Assembly (NCBI RefSeq): GCF_000187465.1
Contig: NZ_GL732439.1
Coordinates: forward strand, 149,341-213,340
Reading direction: 5' to 3'
Source: Streptococcus infantis ATCC 700779
Lineage (GTDB): Bacteria > Bacillota > Bacilli > Lactobacillales > Streptococcaceae
DNA length: 64,000 nt
Shown: positions 39,268 to 51,057 of the stretch, piece by piece
Position numbering within the stretch: position 1 is the first letter of the stretch
How the letters are laid out: the number at the start of each line of letters is the position of its first letter
Notes under the pieces: generated by a model
Databases searched by the model: none
Seen by the model: the letters and a program-made list of their open reading frames with translations, nothing else
What the model was told of the DNA's origin: nothing
Program-made: the position numbers and the translations under genes

Positions 39268-39860
39268 ATTGAACCCTCCGCATTCTAAAAATCTACTCCT
39301 CCATAAAATAAACTATCAGAACAAATTATACTTCTATTATATCATATTTATAAAAATACTCTGCTAAATTGTTGAAAATAAGTATACAATATACTTTAGC
39401 ATCGAGTCAGATTATCTCCGCATAACACCGCTATTTTTCGCTGTTTTCGGCAGGCGACTTATTATCATTCTACAAGCACTTTCAGTCGGGCTGGTGAGCT
39501 ATTTTTCAAAAATAAATAATCACATTTAAACATTTTGAAAGTATAAAATATCTACATCAGCCGTTCAAAAATTGGCGTAAATTTTACCATAATATTTTTG
39601 TTTAAATAAAGATTTTTTTATGTCAAACGGATTTTAACAATGCGGATGCTTCCTATTTTGCTTCTCTTTTTACGCTACTACCGGTTTTCTCAAAGTTTGT
39701 CAGTGGAGGTAGTTCTTTCAGTTGGGGAATGTTTTTGATTGTTATCATAGACTGTACTTTATTGATAGTTTTCACGATTCAGATTTTTTATATTTTTTGG
39801 AGATTGTTTCAAAAGTGGAGAGAATTATCTGATAAATAAAACCATTTTGGAGGTTAGACA
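39268..39860. other. Intergenic region between hsdR and the DUF2812 gene
   Basis: The first ~100 bp hold the hsdR leader and promoter (minus strand). The middle (39360-39600) shows no gene and no clear repeat. The last ~220 bp hold a truncated membrane-protein frame described separately. Confidence 0.5.
39621..39838 (+). pseudogene. 3' remnant of a small membrane protein gene
   Basis: An open frame with no start codon until late and an in-frame stop just upstream; it reads as a hydrophobic segment (FSWGMFLIVIIDCTLLIVFT) and ends in FQKWRELSDK. This looks like the tail of a gene whose front was deleted. It ends 22 bp before the DUF2812 gene and may have been its operon partner. Confidence 0.4.
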
Positions 39861-40373
39861 ATGAATAGCAAAGTACAATTTCGAATGTTTACCATTTTTG
39901 ATTTGGATAAGGTAGAAGATTATTTGCATGAGATGCATTTGAAAGGTTGGAAATTTAAATCGAATCGTTTTGGCTTTTTCTATTTTGAACCATGCCGACC
40001 AGATGATGTGATTTACCGTGTGTGGAATACTAGCAACCTTAGAAAAAATGAGGTAGATTTACAAAATATTAAGGATAGAGGATGGGAATATGTGAAAAAT
40101 TGTTCTTATACTGTTTTTCAAAAAGCAACTTGTGATGTAGATTTAAATGATCATTCTTTCATGGACAATCGTCTTCGATGGGCTGATGTGAAATCTAGAC
40201 TTCGTACATCTACAGTTTCTATCTCTGGCGGTCTAGTTGTTTGTATGAGCTTGTTTCGCGAAAGTCTCTCTCAGTCTTTCTTCCTTATCTTTGCCCTTTA
40301 TGCCCTCATGATTTCCTATCTAATCTATAGTTTTTACAGACTTAAAAAGAAATATCTTGTGAATGTAAGATGA
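39861..40373 (+). CDS. DUF2812 domain-containing membrane protein
   Basis: 170 residues. The N-terminal ~110 residues match the DUF2812 pattern (FDLDKVEDYLHEMHLKGWKF near 15-34 and DRGWEYVKNCSY near 72-83). Two membrane helices follow near 115-160 with a basic tail. DUF2812 proteins usually sit beside PadR-type regulators; none is present here, though the decayed remnant just upstream may be a lost partner. Function unknown. GGAGG precedes the ATG. Confidence 0.8.
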   Translation: MNSKVQFRMFTIFDLDKVEDYLHEMHLKGWKFKSNRFGFFYFEPCRPDDVIYRVWNTSNLRKNEVDLQNIKDRGWEYVKNCSYTVFQKATCDVDLNDHSFMDNRLRWADVKSRLRTSTVSISGGLVVCMSLFRESLSQSFFLIFALYALMISYLIYSFYRLKKKYLVNVR

Positions 40374-40397
40374 TTTTCTAGGTCCTCAGACTGATTT

Positions 40398-40424
40398 TTA
40401 GCACTCTTGATAAAAGAGTGCTAA
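40398..40424. promoter_or_regulatory. CIRCE operator 1 (perfect)
   Basis: TTAGCACTC-N9-GAGTGCTAA exactly fits the HrcA operator. It is followed by TTTTTT, so as RNA it would also form a terminator for the DUF2812 transcript. It lies 18 bp upstream of the hrcA -35 box. Confidence 0.95.
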
Positions 40425-40441
40425 TTTTTTGAGTTTTTGTC

Positions 40442-40469
40442 TTGACATTCTTTTCTAAGGGTGTATAAT
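40442..40469 (+). promoter_or_regulatory. hrcA-grpE promoter
   Basis: TTGACA (40442-40447), 16 bp, TATAAT (40464-40469); a near-consensus vegetative promoter flanked by two CIRCE operators. Confidence 0.9.
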
Positions 40470-40480
40470 AGAATCATAAG

Positions 40481-40507
40481 TTAGCACTTGGATGCGTCGA
40501 GTGCTAA
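40481..40507. promoter_or_regulatory. CIRCE operator 2
   Basis: TTAGCACTT-N9-GAGTGCTAA, one mismatch from perfect, about 12 bp downstream of the -10 box and therefore in the transcribed leader. Confidence 0.92.
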
Positions 40508-40535
40508 AAAAGATCTATCAGAGAGGAGTGACGAG

Positions 40536-41570
40536 ATGGTTACGGAACGTCAGCAGAATATTTTAAATCTGATTATTGACATCTTTACCAAAACGCACGA
40601 ACCTGTTGGATCTAAAGCCTTGCAAGAGTCTATTAACTCCAGTAGTGCTACCATTCGAAATGACATGGCAGCTCTAGAAAAGCAAGGTTTGCTTGAAAAG
40701 GCACATACTTCCAGTGGTCGGATGCCGAGTGTGGCTGGATTTCAATACTATGTCAAACACTCCTTATCCTTCGACCGTTTAGCCGAGAATCAAGTTTATG
40801 AGATTGTAAAAGCCTTTGATCAAGAATTCTTCAAGCTTGAGGATATTCTTCAAGAGGCAACGAAAATCTTGTCAGACTTGAGTGGTTGTACGGTTGTAGC
40901 GCTGGATGTAGAACCAAGTAGGCAGAAGCTGACAGCTTTTGATATTGTTGTCCTCGGGCAACATACAGCTCTTGCTGTTTTTACGCTTGATGAGTCTAGA
41001 ACAGTTACCAGTCAGTTTTTGATTCCGAGAAATTTCTTGCAGGAGGATTTGAACCGCCTCAAGACCATGATTCAAGAACGTTTCCTGGATCAGACTGTTT
41101 TGGATATTCACTACAAGATTCGGACGGAGATTCCGCAAATTATCCAACGTTACTTCACAACAACGGATAATGTTATGGATCTTATTGAGCATATCTTCAA
41201 AGAAATGTTCAATGAAAATATCGTGGTTTCTGGCAAAGTCAATCTTTTGAATTTCGCTAATTTAGCGGCCTATCAATTTTTTGATCAGCCACAAAAGGTA
41301 GCTTTGGAAATTCGAGAGAATCTGATTGGCGACCAGATGCAAAGTGTCCGAGTGGCTGATAGCCAAGAATCTTGTCTTGCTGACTTAGCAGTGATTAGCA
41401 GTAAGTTCCTGATTCCCTATCGTGGGTTTGGAATTCTTGCGATTATAGGACCGATAAATCTGGATTATCAACAATTGGTTAATCAACTTAATGTTGTCAA
41501 TCGAGTTTTGACTATGAAGTTGACGGATTTTTACCGCTATCTCAGCAGCAATCACTATGAAGTGAATTAA
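40536..41570 (+). CDS. hrcA: Heat-inducible transcription repressor HrcA
   Basis: Represses heat-shock genes by binding CIRCE; activity is titrated through GroEL. N-terminal winged helix with [20 protein letters not shown] near residues 26-45, then the GAF-like and dimerisation domains. The longer frame would start inside CIRCE 2; the ATG at 40536 follows GAGAGGAG and gives the family N-terminus [10 protein letters not shown], so it is chosen (344 residues). Confidence 0.95.
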   Translation: MVTERQQNILNLIIDIFTKTHEPVGSKALQESINSSSATIRNDMAALEKQGLLEKAHTSSGRMPSVAGFQYYVKHSLSFDRLAENQVYEIVKAFDQEFFKLEDILQEATKILSDLSGCTVVALDVEPSRQKLTAFDIVVLGQHTALAVFTLDESRTVTSQFLIPRNFLQEDLNRLKTMIQERFLDQTVLDIHYKIRTEIPQIIQRYFTTTDNVMDLIEHIFKEMFNENIVVSGKVNLLNFANLAAYQFFDQPQKVALEIRENLIGDQMQSVRVADSQESCLADLAVISSKFLIPYRGFGILAIIGPINLDYQQLVNQLNVVNRVLTMKLTDFYRYLSSNHYEVN

Positions 41571-41596
41571 GATTGAAATCATTAAAGGAGGCGAAA

Positions 41597-42112
41597 ATGG
41601 CCCAAGATATAAAAAATGAAAAAGTAAAAGAAGAGGAAGTTGTTGAACCAGTAGAAGAAACAACTCCCGAGAAGTCGGAATTGGACTTGGCTAATGAACG
41701 TGCCGAGGAGTTTGAAAACAAATATCTTCGTGCCCACGCAGAAATGCAAAACATTCAGCGTCGTGCCAATGAAGAGCGCCAACTTTTGCAACGTTATCGT
41801 AGCCAAGATTTAGCAAAAGCAATCTTGCCATCGCTTGATAACCTTGAACGAGCTCTTGCTGTTGAAGGTTTGACAGATGATGTCAAAAAAGGACTAGAAA
41901 TGGTCCAAGAAAGCTTGATTCACGCTCTGAAAGAAGAAGGAATTGAAGAAATTCCAGCGGACGGTGAATTTGACCATAATTACCATATGGCCATTCAAAC
42001 AGTTCCAGCTGATGATGAGCATCCGGCAGATACCATCGCACAAGTCTTTCAAAAAGGCTACAAACTACATGACCGTATCCTACGCCCAGCCATGGTGGTT
42101 GTGTATAACTAG
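41597..42112 (+). CDS. grpE: Nucleotide exchange factor GrpE
   Basis: Releases ADP from DnaK. Acidic disordered N-terminus, long coiled coil ([20 protein letters not shown] region), then the beta domain with [11 protein letters not shown] and [16 protein letters not shown] signature at the C-terminus. The ATG at 41597 follows AAAGGAGG and matches the known MAQDIKNE start; the frame extends eight codons upstream without a better site. 171 residues. Confidence 0.95.
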   Translation: MAQDIKNEKVKEEEVVEPVEETTPEKSELDLANERAEEFENKYLRAHAEMQNIQRRANEERQLLQRYRSQDLAKAILPSLDNLERALAVEGLTDDVKKGLEMVQESLIHALKEEGIEEIPADGEFDHNYHMAIQTVPADDEHPADTIAQVFQKGYKLHDRILRPAMVVVYN

Positions 42113-44195
<2,083 letters not shown>

Positions 44196-44205
44196 GGAAA
44201 AAACA

Positions 44206-44649
44206 ATGGTTACTAATATTAATCTATTTGAATCACAAGATTCTAAGCAACAATATGAGGCGTTTGTCAAATTGGCAAATGAAAATTATAATGAGCTCAA
44301 GAATCAAATTAAAACACAATTTCAAGATAGTAAAGAAGGATTAGAGGAATATAAAGTAAATATTCTTGCTGAGCATGAATATAAAGAATATGGTATAAAT
44401 ATAATTAACAATGTGCTTTTTGGGATTTTTTTACCCGCTATTATGGTCCATTTAACGACTACGGTTGCGATAAATTTGCAATTAGAGAATAATAATTTAG
44501 CTGCAGCTTTAATTGGAACAGTTATAGGAGGATTGTTTGTTATTGTAACGGTTTATTATTTAGGTAAGCAAAGTAAAAATAGTAAAAATAGAAAAAAATC
44601 TATTTCTTTAAACAAAGCAATCTTGTTTTTAGAAAACTATGAACTTTAG
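44206..44649 (+). CDS. Small membrane protein between dnaK and dnaJ
   Basis: 147 residues: a charged coiled-coil-like N-terminus (FESQDSKQQYEAFVKLANEN near 6-25), two membrane helices at about 62-85 and 93-118, and a basic tail. It starts ten bases after the dnaK stop with AAGGAAAAAA as ribosome site, so it is probably cotranscribed with dnaK. Base composition is more AT-rich than its chaperone neighbours, suggesting later insertion into the operon. No known function. Confidence 0.75.
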   Translation: MVTNINLFESQDSKQQYEAFVKLANENYNELKNQIKTQFQDSKEGLEEYKVNILAEHEYKEYGINIINNVLFGIFLPAIMVHLTTTVAINLQLENNNLAAALIGTVIGGLFVIVTVYYLGKQSKNSKNRKKSISLNKAILFLENYEL

Positions 44650-44668
44650 TTGAATAAATTGAAAAATC

Positions 44669-44697
44669 CAGAGGTTGCAACCCAGCCTCTGTTTTTC
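44669..44697 (+). terminator. Hairpin after the dnaK-linked membrane protein
   Basis: CAGAGG...CCTCTG followed by TTTTTC; moderate strength. Confidence 0.6.
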
Positions 44698-44843
44698 GGT
44701 AAAAAGGGAATAAACCTGATTGATGTTGGGTTTGATTCACAATATCAATAGAAAGGAACAAAGAGCGTTCGGGGAATTGAACTCGAGCTCTTAAGTTTCT
44801 TACTCAATATGAAAGAAAGGAACTGAACCCGACCTAAATTCTC

Positions 44844-44892
44844 GGAAAAAAGATAAATCTGTCTAGGAGCATCGCTCCTGCGTCAGATTTCC
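44844..44892 (+). promoter_or_regulatory. Nested hairpin in the dnaJ leader
   Basis: Outer GGAAA..TTTCC, middle AAATCTG/CAGATTT and inner AGGAGC-atc-GCTCCT stems, followed by TATTTTTC and then dnaJ 38 bp later. It could be an attenuator, or part of a dispersed repeat. Confidence 0.5.
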
Positions 44893-44929
44893 TATTTTTC
44901 AGTCGAATTTTACGGTCTTGGTATCTTAA

Positions 44930-46066
44930 ATGAACAATACTGAATTTTATGACCGTTTGGGCGTTTCAAAGAATGCATCTCAAGATGAGATTAAGAAAGC
45001 CTATCGGAAATTATCTAAAAAATATCACCCAGATATCAACAAAGAACCTGGTGCTGAGGAAAAGTACAAGGAAGTTCAAGAAGCCTATGAGACTTTAAGT
45101 GACGAACAAAAGCGGGCAGCTTATGACCAATATGGTGCGGCTGGAGCCAACGGTGGCTTTGGTGGTGCAGGCGGTTTCGGTGGCTTCGATGGTGCAGGTG
45201 GTTTTGGTGGATTTGAAGATATCTTCTCAAGTTTTTTCGGCGGAGGCGGTTCTTCTCGCAATCCAAACGCTCCTCGTCAAGGTGATGACCTCCAGTATCG
45301 CGTCAATTTGACTTTTGAAGAAGCCATCTTTGGTACTGAAAAAGAAGTCAAATACAATCGTGAATCAAGCTGTCGTACTTGTAACGGATCAGGTGCTAAG
45401 CCTGGAACAAGTCCAGTTACTTGTGGACGCTGTCACGGTTCTGGTGTTATCAACGTCGATACTCAAACACCGCTTGGTATGATGCGTCGCCAAGTAACCT
45501 GTGATGTCTGTCATGGTCGCGGAAAAGAAATCAAAGATCCATGTACAACATGTCATGGAACAGGTCATGAAAAACAAGCCCACAGTGTCCATGTGAAAAT
45601 TCCAGCAGGTGTCGAAACTGGTCAACAAATTCGTCTAGCTGGTCAAGGGGAAGCAGGCTTTAACGGTGGTCCTTATGGAGACTTGTATGTAGTCGTTTCT
45701 GTTGAAGCAAGCGATAAATTTGAGCGTGAAGGAACAACTATTTTCTACAAGTTAAACCTCAATATCGTCCAAGCAACTCTTGGTGATACTGTCGATATCC
45801 CAACCGTTCACGGTGATGTTGAATTGGTGATTCCAGAGGGAACTCAAACCGGTAAACGATTCCGTCTACGCGGTAAGGGAGCTCCAAGCCTTCGTGGTGG
45901 TGCTGTTGGTGACCAATACGTGACGGTTAATGTCGTGACTCCGACAGGCTTGAACGATCGCCAAAAAGCAGCCTTGAAAGAATTCGCAGCTGCAGGTGAT
46001 TTGAAAGTCAATCCAAAGAAAAAAGGCTTCTTTGACCATATAAAAGATGCCTTTGAGGGTGAATAA
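44930..46066 (+). CDS. dnaJ: Chaperone protein DnaJ (Hsp40)
   Basis: Stimulates DnaK ATPase. J-domain with YHPDINKE (HPD motif) near 32-39, a Gly/Phe-rich linker (71-110), four CxxCxGxG zinc repeats between about 145 and 215 ([32 protein letters not shown]), then the substrate-binding C-terminal domains. 378 residues. The ribosome site is weak. Confidence 0.97.
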   Translation: MNNTEFYDRLGVSKNASQDEIKKAYRKLSKKYHPDINKEPGAEEKYKEVQEAYETLSDEQKRAAYDQYGAAGANGGFGGAGGFGGFDGAGGFGGFEDIFSSFFGGGGSSRNPNAPRQGDDLQYRVNLTFEEAIFGTEKEVKYNRESSCRTCNGSGAKPGTSPVTCGRCHGSGVINVDTQTPLGMMRRQVTCDVCHGRGKEIKDPCTTCHGTGHEKQAHSVHVKIPAGVETGQQIRLAGQGEAGFNGGPYGDLYVVVSVEASDKFEREGTTIFYKLNLNIVQATLGDTVDIPTVHGDVELVIPEGTQTGKRFRLRGKGAPSLRGGAVGDQYVTVNVVTPTGLNDRQKAALKEFAAAGDLKVNPKKKGFFDHIKDAFEGE

Positions 46067-46097
46067 AACAAAAGAGCCATAAGGCTCTTTTTTGTTT
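46067..46097. terminator. Terminator between dnaJ and a convergent gene
   Basis: AACAAAAGAGCC/GGCTCTTTTTTGTT with a T-run. Confidence 0.88.
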
Positions 46098-46135
46098 GTA
46101 GTTAGTAACGGAGAAAAGATTCTCTGACTGATCTG

Positions 46136-46777
46136 CTATTGATACTTTTGAGTGAGCAGGCCGGCTTCATCCATTTCCTGGATGAGTTGCTTGATTTCCG
46201 CTTCTTTACCAGGTTTCACGGTGACAGTATCAATATGCTTAATCGCCGAATTATCCTGAATATCTACCAAGGTCAATGCTTTTTCATAGAATGCGACACC
46301 CTTTTTTAGGCTCTCCTGATCCTTCCAATATAGAATTGAGTAATTAGGATTTGGTTTCTTTCCGATTCCTTGTAAATAATTCCTACTTTCCTCCTCTAAA
46401 AATTGTATTAAACCATGATTGAATAAGTTATCTTCTACTGAGTGATAGGAGATATCTCCTGTGTTTAAGACATAGACTTTGAGTCGGTTTTTAGTTAGGT
46501 TTGGACTTTCTTTAAGGACTGGGTGGCTATTGATGACCTCATCTGAGAAAGTCACATAAAAATCCAAGCCTCCCCCCTCGTATTGATAGTGTCCGTTTGA
46601 TTCAACTTTCTCAGGAGGCAGGTCAAGGGAGATAAAGATTTGTTTTAAGGTTTCATTTCCTTCTCGGATGTCACTTGATGAAGCCTTGAAAAGATTGGTC
46701 ACAAGTAGAAATGCTAGGGTTACAAAAAGACAGAAGCAACCAAAAATAATCAAGATGACTTTTAAAAACTGTTTCAT
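46136..46777 (-). CDS. N-terminally membrane-anchored protein of unknown function
   Basis: 213 residues. One hydrophobic helix near the start (VILIIFGCFCLFVTLAFLL, about 7-25), with no lipobox in the usual position, then a soluble extracytoplasmic domain with no motif I recognise. The C-terminal region ends with a helical stretch (EAEIKQLIQEMDEAGLL). The start ATG follows GGGAGGGAC. It is leftward, upstream of the dnaJ terminator, and separate from the HIT operon by ~80 bp. Confidence 0.7.
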   Translation of the reverse strand: MKQFLKVILIIFGCFCLFVTLAFLLVTNLFKASSSDIREGNETLKQIFISLDLPPEKVESNGHYQYEGGGLDFYVTFSDEVINSHPVLKESPNLTKNRLKVYVLNTGDISYHSVEDNLFNHGLIQFLEEESRNYLQGIGKKPNPNYSILYWKDQESLKKGVAFYEKALTLVDIQDNSAIKHIDTVTVKPGKEAEIKQLIQEMDEAGLLTQKYQ

Positions 46778-46860
46778 GTTTAGTCCCTCCCTTTTCTGTT
46801 AGGAGCTGGTAATCCAAGATGGATTTAAGGGGATATAAGGAAAGTTGGATGCTTTCTTTT

Positions 46861-47148
46861 TTAGTTTTCTTCAGTTTCTCGTAGTTCTTTTATCACAGCA
46901 AGTCTTGCTTGGAGGTCTTTCTCTAAGACTTTAAATTTGTAAGTGAGGTCTTCTTGATACTCCTTGATGACTTCTTTTTGTTGATTGATAATTTGTAAGC
47001 TATTTTGGATAACATCTAAATCACCTTTGATTGCTTCAACGCGATCAGTTGTATCTAAAACTTCTTCAGTGATAACTTCACGATTTTTAACGAGGAGGTA
47101 AGATCCGACTGCTGATCCAGCAAAAAGTAGTAAATTTGATAGTTTCAT
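46861..47148 (-). CDS. Small coiled-coil membrane protein downstream of HIT
   Basis: 95 residues: an N-terminal hydrophobic segment (LLLFAGSAVGSYLLV at 6-20), then a long charged helix likely to form a coiled coil to the end. It starts nine bases after the HIT gene stop with a good ribosome site (AAGGAG), so both are one transcript. It resembles YtxH-type small proteins in design only; function unknown. Confidence 0.75.
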   Translation of the reverse strand: MKLSNLLLFAGSAVGSYLLVKNREVITEEVLDTTDRVEAIKGDLDVIQNSLQIINQQKEVIKEYQEDLTYKFKVLEKDLQARLAVIKELRETEEN

Positions 47149-47157
47149 AGGAACTCC

Positions 47158-47568
47158 TTAAGCATTTTTGATCGTTTCAGCGACTTGGGCAAGTTTGTCA
47201 AAGTCAGGTTCATGGGCAACAAAGTCAATTTTTAGGTCATCATCGGCACCATAACGAGGAACGAGGTGGACATGGGTATGGAAAACGGTTTGTCCAGCGA
47301 TTTCTTCGCAGTTGGCGATGATATTCATGCCTTCAGCTTGGGTAGCCTTCATGACCTTTTGAGCAATAACCGGAATCTTTGCAAAGAGTTGGCTAGCGCT
47401 CGCAGCATCCATTTCTAAAAGATTGCGATAGTGTTCTTTAGGTACGACCAAGGTATGACCAGGTGTTACTTGAGAAATATCAAGAAAGGCAAGGACTTGC
47501 TCATCCTCATAAACCTTGGCTGCAGGGATTTCTCCTGCTAAAATCTTACAAAAAATACAATCTGACAT
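47158..47568 (-). CDS. hit: HIT family hydrolase
   Basis: Histidine-triad nucleotide-binding protein: zinc-ligand CIFCKIL near residues 3-9 and the catalytic triad HTHVHLVP near 97-104. Probably hydrolyses AMP-linked substrates. The ATG at 47568 follows GAGGTGG; an in-frame GTG three codons upstream overlaps that site and is rejected. 136 residues. Divergent from ecsA. Confidence 0.92.
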   Translation of the reverse strand: MSDCIFCKILAGEIPAAKVYEDEQVLAFLDISQVTPGHTLVVPKEHYRNLLEMDAASASQLFAKIPVIAQKVMKATQAEGMNIIANCEEIAGQTVFHTHVHLVPRYGADDDLKIDFVAHEPDFDKLAQVAETIKNA

Positions 47569-47635
47569 AAAAACCACCTCTAGTGTATTGAATTTTGATA
47601 TAATATAGCTACATTATACCAGATTCGGAGAAAAT

Positions 47636-48367
47636 ATGTTAGAAATTAAAAACCTGACAGGAGGCTATGTTCATGTCCCTGTCTTGAAAGATGTGTCCTT
47701 TACAGTTGAGAGCGGACAGTTGGTAGGTTTGATAGGTTTGAATGGTGCGGGGAAATCTACGACTATCAATGAGATTATTGGTCTTTTGACGCCATATAGT
47801 GGGGCGATTAAGATTGACGGATTGACTCTAGGAGAGGATGCTACGAGCTATCGCAAGAAAATTGGTTATATCCCTGAAACTCCTAGCTTGTATGAAGAAT
47901 TGACTCTCAAAGAGCATATTGAGACAGTTGCTATGGCCTATGGTATCGAGCAAAATATTGCTTTTGAACGTGTGGAGCCGCTTTTAAAAATGTTCCGTTT
48001 GGATCAAAAATTGGATTGGTTTCCAGTTCATTTTTCCAAAGGGATGAAGCAAAAGGTTATGATTATCTGTGCCTTTGTAGTGGATCCTAGTCTCTTTATC
48101 GTAGACGAACCTTTCCTTGGTCTTGACCCTTTGGCGATTTCAGATTTGATTCAACTTCTAGAAGCGGAAAAGAAAAAAGGAAAGTCTATCCTTATGAGTA
48201 CCCACGTTCTTGATTCTGCTGAAAAGATGTGTGACTCTTTTGTCATTCTTCACAAAGGTCAAGTAAGAGCCAAAGGAAATCTCCAACAACTCCGAGAGGC
48301 CTTTGATATGTCAGAAGCAAGCCTCAATGATATCTATTTGGCTCTGACCAAAGAGGAGGAGCTATGA
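47636..48367 (+). CDS. ecsA: ABC transporter ATP-binding protein, EcsA type
   Basis: Walker A GLNGAGKST near residues 35-43; signature FSKGMKQKV near 136-144 (the EcsA variant of LSGGQ); Walker B FIVDEPFLGLD near 158-168; switch His in STHVLDS. 243 residues. It overlaps the permease gene by four bases. In Bacillus the EcsAB pair affects protein secretion, competence and peptide handling; the substrate here is unproven. Confidence 0.9.
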   Translation: MLEIKNLTGGYVHVPVLKDVSFTVESGQLVGLIGLNGAGKSTTINEIIGLLTPYSGAIKIDGLTLGEDATSYRKKIGYIPETPSLYEELTLKEHIETVAMAYGIEQNIAFERVEPLLKMFRLDQKLDWFPVHFSKGMKQKVMIICAFVVDPSLFIVDEPFLGLDPLAISDLIQLLEAEKKKGKSILMSTHVLDSAEKMCDSFVILHKGQVRAKGNLQQLREAFDMSEASLNDIYLALTKEEEL

Positions 48368-49413
48368 AGGACTTGTTTTTAAAACGAAAGCAGGAATTTC
48401 GCAAGGAATGCTTGGGCTATCTCCGTTATGTGCTCAATGACCATTTTGTCTTATTTTTGTTGGTGTTGTTAGGATTTTTGGCTTACCAGTACAACCAGTT
48501 GCTCCAACACTTTCCTGAGAATCATTTCCCAATCCTAATTTTGATTGGGATGATATCTATTTTACTTTTGCTTTGGGGTGGTATTGCGACCTATCTAGAA
48601 GCGCCTGACAAACTATTCCTTTTAGTTGCTGAAGAAGAGGTGAGAAAACACATCCAGAAGCAAAGTCTGATTTCTTTCATCTTTTGGGTCAGTGTGCAGA
48701 CTCTCTTTTTGCTCCTGTTTGCGCCTTTATTCTTAGCCATGGGTCTTGGTTTGCCGATTTTTGGAGTCTATCTCCTTGTCTTGGGGATAGTAAAATATGT
48801 GATTTTTCGCCAAAAGTCTAGCAATTTTTTCCTTGGAAATGGACTTGACTGGGATTATGTTATTGCCCAGGAAAGCAAACGTAAGCAGTTCTTGCTTCGA
48901 TTTTTTGCTCTCTTTACCCAGGTCAAGGGAATTTCAAACAGTGTTAAGCGCCGAGCTTATCTGGACTTTATTCTCAAGGGAGTTCAGAAAGTACCAGGAA
49001 AAATCTGGCAGAACCTCTATCTTCGTTCCTATCTGAGAAATGGAGATTTATTCGCCCTTAGTCTGCGACTCATAATCCTATCTTTGACCGCTCTCATCTT
49101 CATTGAGCAATCTTGGATTGCAGTCGCAATTGTAATTTTATTCAATTATCTTTTGTTATTCCAGCTTCTAGCCCTCTATCATGCCTTTGACTATCAATAT
49201 TTGACGCAATTATTCCCAGGAGGTAAGGGGCAAAAAGAGAAAGGCTTGAAGGAAATTTTGAGAGCGATTGGGGTCTTTGTATTAATCTTGGAAAGTCTCA
49301 TAGGATTGCTTGTTTTTAAGGACAAAATTCTTGTTCTAGCACTTGTGGGAGCAAGTCTTGTCTTGCAATTTCTTTATTTGCCGTATCAACTGAGAAGATT
49401 GGTTGACGAATAG
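48364..49413 (+). CDS. ecsB: ABC transporter permease, EcsB type
   Basis: 349 residues with about seven to eight membrane helices, starting with a basic cytoplasmic stretch (LFLKRKQEFRKECLGYLRYV) typical of EcsB. Partner of the ATPase directly upstream (ATGA overlap). Confidence 0.88.
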   Translation: MKDLFLKRKQEFRKECLGYLRYVLNDHFVLFLLVLLGFLAYQYNQLLQHFPENHFPILILIGMISILLLLWGGIATYLEAPDKLFLLVAEEEVRKHIQKQSLISFIFWVSVQTLFLLLFAPLFLAMGLGLPIFGVYLLVLGIVKYVIFRQKSSNFFLGNGLDWDYVIAQESKRKQFLLRFFALFTQVKGISNSVKRRAYLDFILKGVQKVPGKIWQNLYLRSYLRNGDLFALSLRLIILSLTALIFIEQSWIAVAIVILFNYLLLFQLLALYHAFDYQYLTQLFPGGKGQKEKGLKEILRAIGVFVLILESLIGLLVFKDKILVLALVGASLVLQFLYLPYQLRRLVDE

Positions 49414-49460
49414 CATAAAAATTAGTAGAATAATAAGGAAACTTTATTCGGAGGAAAGAA

Positions 49461-50255
49461 ATGGACTTGGGTGATATTGAGCTAACGCTAACCCCGATAT
49501 CTGGGAAGAGCGGAAAAGCTTATATGGGAAGTTATCCTGATGGAAAACGTGTTTTTATAAAAATGAATACTTCTCCAATCCTGCCTGGTTTAGCTAGAGA
49601 GCAAATTGCACCACAATTGCTCTGGAGCCGTCGTTTACCAGACGGCCGTGATATGTCCGCTCAGGAATGGTTGACAGGAAAAATTTTGACGCCAAGCGAT
49701 ATGAACCGTAAACAAATTATCGATATTTTGACACGTTTACACTGTTCACGTCCCTTAATGACCCAGTTGACACGATTGGGATATGCAATGGAAACACCTT
49801 CGGATTTACTTCAGTCATGGGTAAACAAGGCTCCGGATGCTTTAAAAAACAACCAGTATCTACGTATGGTTTTAGGTGATTTGCGTGAGAATCTTCCTGG
49901 CTTTAGGGAAGACTATGCAACCATAGTCCATGGAGATGTTCGTCATAGCAACTGGTTTGAGACAGAGAGTGGCTTGATTTATTTAGTAGATTGGGATTCC
50001 GTTCGCTTGACTGATCGTATGTTTGATGTGGCCTATCTGCTCTGTCACTATATTCCAGAGTATCAGTGGCAAGAGTGGCTTGCTAATTATGGCTATAAGT
50101 ATAATCAAACTGTCTTGAATAAGTTATATTGGTATGGTCAACTGTCATTTTTGAGCCTCATTACCAAATACTATGAAAATCAAGATTTGGATAATGTAAA
50201 TCGGGAAATCTATGCTTTGCGTAGCTTCCGAGAAAAGTATGGAAAGAAAAAATGA
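49461..50255 (+). CDS. ccrZ: Cell-cycle regulator CcrZ (choline/ethanolamine-kinase-like fold)
   Basis: A 264-residue aminoglycoside-phosphotransferase/choline-kinase-fold protein. Brenner-type motif [11 protein letters not shown] near residues 155-165 and metal-binding LVDWDSVR near 175-182. In pneumococcus CcrZ, encoded just upstream of trmB, couples division to DnaA-driven initiation of replication; identity here rests on sequence resemblance and the same gene pair. GGAGG precedes the ATG. It overlaps trmB by four bases. Confidence 0.9.
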   Translation: MDLGDIELTLTPISGKSGKAYMGSYPDGKRVFIKMNTSPILPGLAREQIAPQLLWSRRLPDGRDMSAQEWLTGKILTPSDMNRKQIIDILTRLHCSRPLMTQLTRLGYAMETPSDLLQSWVNKAPDALKNNQYLRMVLGDLRENLPGFREDYATIVHGDVRHSNWFETESGLIYLVDWDSVRLTDRMFDVAYLLCHYIPEYQWQEWLANYGYKYNQTVLNKLYWYGQLSFLSLITKYYENQDLDNVNREIYALRSFREKYGKKK

Positions 50256-50887
50256 GAGTTAGAAATCGTAAAGGGGCAACAGAACTGTTAGAGGCTAATC
50301 CGCAGTATGTTGTCTTAAACCCCGCAGAAGCTAAAGGAAAGTGGCGAGATTTATTTGGCAATGACAATCCAATCCATGTAGAGGTTGGTAGCGGTAAAGG
50401 TGCTTTCGTAACAGGAATGGCCAAACAAAATCCTGGAATCAACTATATCGGGATTGATATTCAGAAGTCTGTATTAAGCTATGCCCTAGACAAGGTCTTA
50501 GAAGTTGGAGTTCCCAACATCAAACTTTTATGGGTTGATGGTTCAGAATTGACCAATTATTTTGAAGATGGTGAAATCGACCGCTTGTATTTGAATTTCT
50601 CGGATCCATGGCCTAAAAAACGCCATGAGAAGCGTCGTTTGACTTATAAGAGCTTCTTGGACACTTTCAAACGAATCTTACCTGAACACGGTGAAATTCA
50701 TTTCAAGACAGATAATCGTGGCTTGTTTGAATATAGCTTAGTGAGCTTTTCACAATATGGCATGAAACTCAAGGACGTTTGGTTAGATTTACATGCCATC
50801 GACTTTGAAGGAAATGTCATGACTGAGTATGAGCAAAAGTTTTCAAGCAAGGGTCAAGTCATTTATAGAGTTGAAGCTCAGTTTTAA
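50252..50887 (+). CDS. trmB: tRNA (guanine-46-N7)-methyltransferase
   Basis: Forms m7G46 in tRNA. SAM motif [11 protein letters not shown] near residue 44-54, [15 protein letters not shown] near 116-130, and [13 protein letters not shown] near 151. 211 residues. Translationally coupled to ccrZ by an ATGA overlap. Confidence 0.95.
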   Translation: MRVRNRKGATELLEANPQYVVLNPAEAKGKWRDLFGNDNPIHVEVGSGKGAFVTGMAKQNPGINYIGIDIQKSVLSYALDKVLEVGVPNIKLLWVDGSELTNYFEDGEIDRLYLNFSDPWPKKRHEKRRLTYKSFLDTFKRILPEHGEIHFKTDNRGLFEYSLVSFSQYGMKLKDVWLDLHAIDFEGNVMTEYEQKFSSKGQVIYRVEAQF

Positions 50888-50944
50888 TGTAAAGACTTGT
50901 TAGTGAAAAACTGTCGTTCACTCAAATATAATGTAAATATGTAC

Positions 50945-50996
50945 CTCAAGGATTTAGTTTTGTCTTCGACAGGACTAAATCCTTGAGTTTTTTTAA
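50945..50996 (+). terminator. ccrZ-trmB terminator
   Basis: CTCAAGGATTTAGT/ACTAAATCCTTGAG long stem followed by TTTTTTT. Confidence 0.95.
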
Positions 50997-51057
50997 TAGA
51001 TTTGGGATTTTGATAAGTGTGTACTTGTGCCCTGATAAGTGGTATAATGAAGGGGTT

